Positions 38,401-47,400 of a stretch of DNA of 64,000 nt are shown here, one piece after another. Position 1 is the stretch's first letter. Every line of letters starts with the position of its first letter. The translations under genes were made by a program, and so were the position numbers. Location: the NCBI RefSeq assembly GCF_030445035.2, contig NC_080689.1, positions 24,767,278 to 24,831,277 on the forward strand, given 5' to 3'. The notes under the pieces are model-generated. The model saw only the letters and a program-made list of their open reading frames with translations, was not told where the DNA came from and did no database searches. The stretch comes from Dasypus novemcinctus. Taxonomy: Eukaryota; Chordata; Mammalia; Cingulata; Dasypodidae.

Positions 38401-41400
38401 TTTAGTCTTTACTGGAACTTATGGGATTCTTTTAAAAACTTTCCTGGCAGCTTACAGACTTATATTTGATCCTTACCAGACAAAGTGAAATTTAGATAGA
38501 CTAAATAATTTGACCAGGAGTCCCACGACAAGTTTAAAGAAATAGTCTGGCACCACATTTCTTGATTGTTAAGGCTAATATATATTTTTATAGCCTCAAA
38601 TGAAGAGGCTATAATTCTAAAATTCCTTTTAGCTTTAATACTCTATTAACATTATAGATTTAATCCATTTTCTGGTATATGGCAAATTCAAGTGGCAAAA
38701 AACAGTTGAAATTTCTGTCTCACAGAAAGTTTTTTATCCTAAAACATTAAGAAACTACTACATAGGGTGAATATGATGGTCAAACAAAAAACCAAAAAGC
38801 TCCATACTATTCACAATATATAACCAAATACTTCTACTTATAAATCCAATTTTGGTGTAAACTGTATGGGAAGTCTTCATATGTGTTCCATGTCTGAGGC
38901 CTTTACATGTAAAGGTCAAGAAACTAAAATTGCTCCAAAGGTATAAACTTATTTCATTTATATCTGAAGAAAATGAGGTTCACTGTGCACCTAACATGCC
39001 CACGGTTTTTTCACTTAATCTTCAGAGATACAAAGAAGGCATCTGCTTTAATTTCCAAAGTCTTTGAAAATGTGTATTAACTATAGTTTTGTAAATAATT
39101 GATTCATTTCAATAAAACTTTATTTCAGAGGTCCTGAATATACATGGTTATAACAGCTCCTTGTAAAAAATTTTATATATGTACCTTTTATTATACACTG
39201 CATGATGTATAAAGTGTATAAATACACTTATACACACAAATCAGGATGTCAATACAAAACATGCATGCTGTTCCTTATGGATGGTTTAAGGAACATTCAG
39301 GAGTATTTCTGACCACATATCTTATGCCATGTATCCCAACTTCAGACCTAAGCCCTGGATGAGATGTGACTCCATTTACTATGTCTTTGAGTTAGAGAGC
39401 ATTATCACACCCTCTGTGTCAGTCACATTATCCTTGTCCACCCCTACTTCTTGCCCTTAATGCAATGAAAAAGTCAATGACATGTGAAGGAGTGAAAGCT
39501 TAGGGAGGTTATTCCTAGAATGCAGACACATTTTGGGTAAAGGTACAGTGCTTCCTGGTCCCGCCAAGAAGTCCATCTACTGTCTAACTGTGAGATGGCC
39601 AAGAAAATAAGTTTCAGATGCTGGAGAACGCCCATTTTTAAGAAAGCAATGCTGAGGATTTCCAAAAGGGTAGAATATTAATTTCTATTAAAATCCAAGG
39701 GGGAAACAATGATTTAAAAATTCAAGTGAGTAATTTAAAGTTTAAAAAAAACTCACCTTTCAAGTTATTCACGTGTACCCAGGAAGCAGGCTCTAATTTT
39801 TTGGTCTTCATATGATTTTCAAACACAGTTTCTTCTGTCTCAACTTTTTTGACTGTCTCTGTTTCCATTTCTTTGTCTGCATCAGTGAATTTTTCTTTGT
39901 CTTCATCATCTCCTACATCAATAAACTTTTCTTCATCATCAGACTCCTAACAAAAGAGTGGTTTCATGAAATTGGGTTAAGGAACTGGAAGGTGCAATAA
40001 ATATGTACTCAAGTGACACAGCGTTTTGAAGAAGATTTGCTTACTGGAATTCTGATACCACCACAAAGTTCCAATCAAAGTAAAATGATGGCCACCAGTG
40101 AAATTTAGAACATACTCTTTATTTCTAAATGTAACAGAGTTAAATTTTGAGCCAAACACCCCTGAGATTTGGGGGCTCTATCATTTGAAAACAATCAGCT
40201 CTCAAATAAATTTCTGATGCTTTGAAAATACTTAACTGTAAAATGCTCAATAACCCTGTGAAGCAGGTGCTAGTATTATTTCCATTTCACAACTGAAGAA
40301 ACAGGCTTAAGAGATCTCTCTACCAGCACTAAAATCTTCTAAAACTAACTCACAGCATATCTGGTGCAGTTTATTACCACTAGAAGGGTCTAGCAACATG
40401 CACTGCTATAAGTTGTGCAGCTGGGACTATAACCCAGGTCTGCCAGACTCTCGCACTCATACTCTTAGTTACTGTCACTGAAGCCAAAAAAAAGTACCAA
40501 TTTATTTCAGAACCCACATGATTTAAAAAGCAGTTGTAAAATATACCAGATGATCATCTAGTTGACTTCGTAAACCTGGCTTTGCTTTAATGATCTCAGA
40601 CACAAGATATAAAGCTCCACATATGAATGGTGGCATCTGTTCACAAGTAACTTGAAGTAACCTCTTCACGAAAGCCTTCACCCGGCGCAACACGATGTCA
40701 GCTTTCAGAGACTTGTAGACAAGGTTAAGAAACATGGCTTGCTTGGAACATGTTATCAAGCCTGGATCCAACATCTTTCTGTAAAACAGAACAAGATCAA
40801 ATCTTTACTCATAATATTTCTCCACAACTATTAGTCACATATTAGAATCTACAAACTTCATCTTCTCCAAGGATAACCTTCCTTTTTATCCTAGAAGAGA
40901 CCGTTTCTGCCCTAAAAGGAAAAATGGAAGTCAGTGACCAAACAGAAAGAATGGTGGCACCAGAACAATTAAGGAGCAAGAGGCAATGAGTTTCTGGTTT
41001 CTTTTCTTTTCTAAGTGGCTCTCTGTTCTCTAAATAGCCCTAACAGCAATATATATTTTTTTATACAGATACAGAACCCAACATTAAAGACTAATCCAAA
41101 CCAAATGTAAAAAGAAACTTGTAGAAACAGAGCAGTGGACTAGAAGATCTGGGTTTTTGTCCTTGTATTACTACCTACTAGCTGGGTGACCAGATAGAGT
41201 TCCCACATGGTTCTAGAGAAGACCATAAATGACTTATAGAACATTAAAGTAGAATGATGCCAGAGTCTTTAGTAGATGTACTGACTGTATAGCATCCTTC
41301 CCATACATGCTGTTTTCTCTGCCTGGAATGCTCTTCCCTAACCCTCTGTAGTCTAGAATATCTGAAATAGGTTCCTCCATTATTCTCTACCTCAGTCCCA

Positions 41401-44400
41401 TATTTGTTTTCTTCATAGTTTAACACTTTGCTAGCCGTTTCCCTTGCCTCCTCCCCACAAAGTCCAAGGCAACAGGAACTGTGCCTGTGTTATTCATTGT
41501 TGTAATCCCAGTGCCTAACACTGGGCTCAGTGTCATGAACAAACAAACTTCCCCCGTTAGGTGGTTGGGCAATGCCTCCAGTGAAGTGGCTTGCTCACTC
41601 TCTCTCTAGGAACCCAACCCAATTATTGACAGCTCATGTTTAAAATAATCCCTCCTTTATCCACAGCCTTTATCAGTCTATACAGTTATGTGTCCTCCTC
41701 TCCTCAGTCTCTCTTCTGCAGGTTGCTAAACTCATGGATACTTTTCAAGTTCTTTCTCTATCCTAGTTGCTGAACCCCAGAGATGCCGCAACTGCTTTAG
41801 ACATCCACTATAAAAGGACACCCAGAATTAACAATCCTTCAGATTACTTCCTTTATGTAAAAGGAAATTTATAAAGCATTACTTCCTTTTAAATACTTCC
41901 ATTAAGTCTTTCAAAAATACTAGAAACCAAAGTACTCTAACTCTTGAAGCATTTTCATACTCCTCTGTACACCCAGTTTTCCTGATTTGTCAGTTCCATA
42001 ATCCTAGTACGTCTTAGTGATATTAAAATATTCTGTATTATTCAATCTGTGATATTCAACTTTGTCTTCACATTTCAATTTTCTCAAAATCTCCATTTTG
42101 CAACTTGTTTTTAGTCATATATCCCATTTCCTATCACCAGAAAAATGAGAAGAATTTAGATATGAGTACCTCTACCATTTGACAAAGTATATGTTCCTAA
42201 AGTTTTTGTTAATCTTATTAAGCCCACTGACTTAAGAATTCAAATTGTCATTTCTGAGTAATCTAAATGTGGTAATGTAACTAACTGAGTAGTGTAGCAG
42301 TTTGATATAGTTATGAATTCCAAAAACAGATATTGGATTATGTTTGTAAACTGTTCTGTACCTGGGCTTGATTAAATTATGATCAGGGCTTTGATTGGCC
42401 CACTGTCAGTAGGGTGTTAAGTCCCCACCCACCAAGGGGTGGGGACTCACATATAAAAAACAGAGTTGAGGTTTTTGCTGTTGGAGTTTTGATGCTGGAG
42501 TCTTGATCTGGAGCCCCAGGAAGTAAGCACACAGAAGTGGTTGTGAGGAAAGAGAATCCAGTCAGTCCTCAGAAAAGAGGAACCCTGGGCCTGGAATGAA
42601 GCAACGCCCTGGGAAGAAAGGAACCCAGGAAGCCAGAGCCCTAACAGATGTTGGCAGCCATCTTGCTCCAACACAGGGAAATAAGACTTTGGTAAGGGAA
42701 GTAACCTGTGCTTTATGGTCTGGTATCTGTAAGTTCCTACCCCAAATAAATACCTTTTATAACAGCCAACAGGCTTCTGGTATTTTGCATCAGTACCCTT
42801 TTGGCTGACTAATACAAGTAGTTACAAGGCATTTTTTTAATTTAAAGGAGTTTTAATAAAACTAAGAGAAAACAAAAACTTTAAGCAGGTTTCAAGACCC
42901 TTTGAATAAATCTGTGAAAGCTCTTAGAGACAAACAGTAATTTAAAGAACTTAGGAAGGTACTTCTCCTTAGACTGTTATATTAAACAGACTATGATGTT
43001 AAAACAGATATTTAAAAAAATGTTTTATTACAAAAGAGTCTAAATATTTTCTAAAAATTAGAAGTTCTTATGATCCCCAAAAGTTAAAAAGATCCCCAGA
43101 CTCAAAAACCTTTACACATTCAGCCTTAGAACTCTTCCCAAACTAAAAAAAAACAAAAAAACCCACATTAAGTAGTTACTAGGTAAAAAAATGATAAACA
43201 TAGAGTTGTGCAACTGTGCTTGTCTATATGCTAAAGATTATATGAGTTAAGATATACATTAGCACATTGGATTAAAGTCCCATTTCTGTCATTTATTCAC
43301 TGTGTAACCTTGGGCAAGTTTCCTAACTTCATAATAGTCCTTTGAGATAGGTGCTTTTCTGCTAATTTTACAGACAAACACATTCAGGCACAGTAAAATT
43401 GGAATAATTATAATGAGAATTAAGAGAATTTACCCAAAGTCATGTAGCAAGTAATGGCTGAGATGCAAACCTAGTCAAGTTCTTAAGTCTTAAATGGCTT
43501 AAATCTGAGTTGCCAATTACTACATTACGTTTCCTCATTATATAGATGCATATAAAATAAGAAAGGTTAGAAGGAAATACATTATACTCTTGAATATAGC
43601 TTGCTGATATACTTGGACAGTTCCAAACTGTTCACACAGTATTCAAAATATCCCCTACCCCCAACCCATGGATTAGTTGCAAGACAGGTGCAAAATTGTG
43701 TAAACAATCTTAATCCCAATGTTTAAAAAAATCCCAAATTGCAATCCCCAATAATGCCTATTTGACATACTTTCTATTGTATTGTCCTCCTCAATTAGAA
43801 TGTAAGTGCCTATATATAGTAGGCACTCAAAAAATATTTGTTGACTGAATTACTGATTGGCTATGTGGAGGACAGGAGGGAGGAGATAAAGGATCAAGAT
43901 TAATGGGGAAAAGGAAATGTGAATTATATCTCCAGTTCTATTTCTTTAATATCTCAAATGAGTTAAAACAAATACAGCAAAACGCTAATTTTGAAATATT
44001 GGGTGGTAGGACATGGATGCCTGATTTTTTGTTTTGTATTTTCCTGTATTTTTACTTCTCAAAAGCAACGCATTTAAAGCATTTAACACATAATTTGTGC
44101 CCAACACAGAAACAAAGAGTTAAGAGGCTTACTCAAAGTTGGTGAGTAGTAAGTTGCTGAGGACAGCCTAAAATGTAGTTTTCTAACTCTATCCCACAGA
44201 CAGGCACTGCATGTGCTATACTAGATCAAGTTATTTCTCACATTCACGTAATACAACAGTATGTACTTACCTGTATAATGCTGCATAATACCGATCTGAT
44301 ATTGACTGCTGAGAATTCATCACTTGGAAAAGCAACATTAGAGCTTGCACACTGGTATTAAAATTCACAACATGCAACACTTTAAACAGTGTGTCAAGCT

Positions 44401-47400
44401 GCTCTCTCACTTTGTCATCACCAGTCTGGGCATAAGGGTATGCCCTATTCACTCCTGTTAAAAGGGCACTAAGCATTTTTGACTCAATATCTTTTTTTTT
44501 GATACAAGTCCGAAAAAAACAAAAATAAAGAGTTATTAACTTGTTAGCCAAATCACTTTCTTCATGGGAAAGGACCATTTGATTTAAAAAGCAAATTGCA
44601 TAATACTGAGCTTTGGGGCTAATATTTGAGCGAAAGAGTAGCCTTTCCACTTCACTACACACAACTCCTTTCATGTTGGGATGTTTACAAAGTAATGTCT
44701 CTAACAGATGGGAGGCTTTTGTGGCTATTCTGTTCTGAGGATCTCCCAGTTTATTTACCACCTGCACCAGAAGAGCCTTTTCTTCCTCAGGTTTATTACA
44801 AAGAAGCTCATGAGCCACCATAAGGGCTCGGGTTTTAGTGGCCACTAATGAATCATGGCTTAAAGTTTCTAAGACTTGCACAAATTCAGCCACTAAGTGT
44901 TTCAGCTGGTGTTCAAAATACCATAATATCAATCTTCTATCTCTTGAGTCCTTGTTGCCACTGGACAACTGTTCCAGTTTGGTGAAAGGATGCTGGCTGA
45001 AAATTCGTAGCTTTCGACTATCTGGCAGAAGGTCTGTAATTAGTAACTCTTTGAAAGTATCCAAAGCCATGAGGCACTGCTGTTTGCTACCCTTTTTTTT
45101 AACAAGGCTCACAAGAGTTTCTACAAACTGGAGTGTGTGAACAGCATCATCTTGAATAAGAAGAATCATGGCTGCCATCCTGTCACCCAGTGTCCCGGAT
45201 GACACAATTGCCTTCATCCAGGTAGAAGAGGCTCCCTTTTGATTATTTGACTTACTTTTGAATAAGTTGATTTCATGGTCATACAACCTCTGAGCCAAGG
45301 CTTTGTATTTAGACACAACATCCCGAGGCTGGGGTTCCAAAGAATATTCATTGCTAGGCTCCAAATCAAACCATTTGCCTCCAGGTTTGAGTAACAATGT
45401 TTGTCTCTCAAAAAATTCAAACATGTCCTGTTGCTTTTCTTTCTTTGGTATGGTCCTGTTGTTCTCGTCAGAAAGTTGTTCTGGCCTTTTCTTATTTTTG
45501 ATCTTATTGATTGATGTCTTTTCACTTTCTGCTGCATTTTGCTTTTTATTACAGACTTTAGATACTTTTGCTACTTCTTTGCTAACATTTTCTTTTTTGG
45601 CTGGTTCATCTTCTTCAATTAAGAAAGCTTTTGCATACTTGGCCAAACTAAGATTTTGAATAAATGCTTCTAATTCACCTTGTTGAAAGTCATCTATTGC
45701 TCCTTTTTTGCCTCCATCCACCACTTCCTCATTCTCATCCAAAGTAGCCAGCATAAGGTAATCTTGCTGCATAAAAACATAAGAAAGGTAAACATTTATA
45801 ACAAAAATGACAGTTTAGTTAAAACTTCAAAAGTTAAATTGAATTCTGTATGTTCAAATTCAATTAAATTGGGTTATCATGGTATTGCCTGGGTTCCACC
45901 TCTACACCAAAGAAAATATTTGATTGATCAACGATTTATTTTTTTAAAGATTTATTTATTTATTTAATTTCCCCCCTTCCCCTGGTTGTCTGTTCTTGGT
46001 GTCTATTTGCTGCGTCTTGTTTCTTTGTCCGCTTCTGTTGTCGTCAGCGGCACGGGAAGTGTGGGCGGCGCCATTCCTGGGCAGGCTGCTCTTTCTTTTC
46101 ACGCTGGGCGGTTTTTCCTCACGGGCGCACTCCTTGCACGTGGGGCTCCCCCACGCGGGGGACACCCTTACGTGGCACAGCAATCCTTGCACGCATCAGC
46201 ACTGCGCATGGCCAGCTCCACACGGGTCAAGGAGGCCCGGGGTTTGAACCGCGGACCTCCCATATGGTAGACGGACGCCCTAACCACTGGGCCAAAGTCC
46301 GTTTCCCTGATCAACGATTTAAATCTGAAAAATAAAACCATAATAGGACAAGGCACAAAATAATAAAAAAAATAATTTAAGAGTAGGGAAAACCTTTCCA
46401 AATCTGACATAAAACTCAAGGCCCAGAAAGGATGGTAAATTTACAATTTTCTTTCATACAAAACATATAGAAAATTCAATTCATATCAGAGTAATTGGGT
46501 TTAATAACTTAATATAAACGTTTCTACAAACCAGTAAGAAAATGACCAATAACCCAATAGAAAACTGTGCAAAGGATATGGACAGATACTACATAGGAAA
46601 AAAGAAATGGTTCTTTAAAATACGGAAAGATGCTCAACCTCACTGACATTTAGAGAAATCCAAATTAAAGTCACAATGATACATTCATTTTATTATCTAT
46701 CCTATGAACAAAGATAAACTTATGACATATGGTGCTGGGGAGGGGGTAGGCGGAAAAGATACCACCTCTATGGACGGCAGTTTGCTAACTTCAATCAAAA
46801 TTACAAAGCACATATCCTTTAACCCAGCAGTTCCATATCTACCAATTTAGGTTATGCATACAATTACAAATGTGAGAAAAGACATACATTTACTTAGATT
46901 TAAGGTTATTTACTGCATAATTTGAAATAGCAAAGCAACTGAAATAATTACAAGAAATGATTGGTTAGATAAAATTAAAACAGAAACAATGATTTGGGCA
47001 GTCATATAACAAATGACACAAACCTTTATGCATGATATTGAAGAATCTCTAAGACAGTAATACCAAAAAAAAAAAAAAAAAAAAAAAAGGATTAAAACAG
47101 TAGATACAGGGAAGCAGATGTGGCTCAAGCAGTTGGGCTCCTGTTTACCATATAGGAGGTCCAGGGTTCAATGCCCAGGGCCTGCTGGCCTACATGGAGT
47201 GCTGGCCCATTTGGGAATGCCACCCTGTGCAGGAGTGCCAGTGGACGTGGAAAGCTGGTGCAGCAAGATGATGTAACAGGAGACACAGAAGAGAGACAAT
47301 AAGATGTAGCAGAGGTGGCACAGAGAATGGATTGCCTCTCTCCCACTCTGGAAGGTCCCAGGATTGGTTCCCGGAGCCACCTAATAAGAATACAAGTAGA

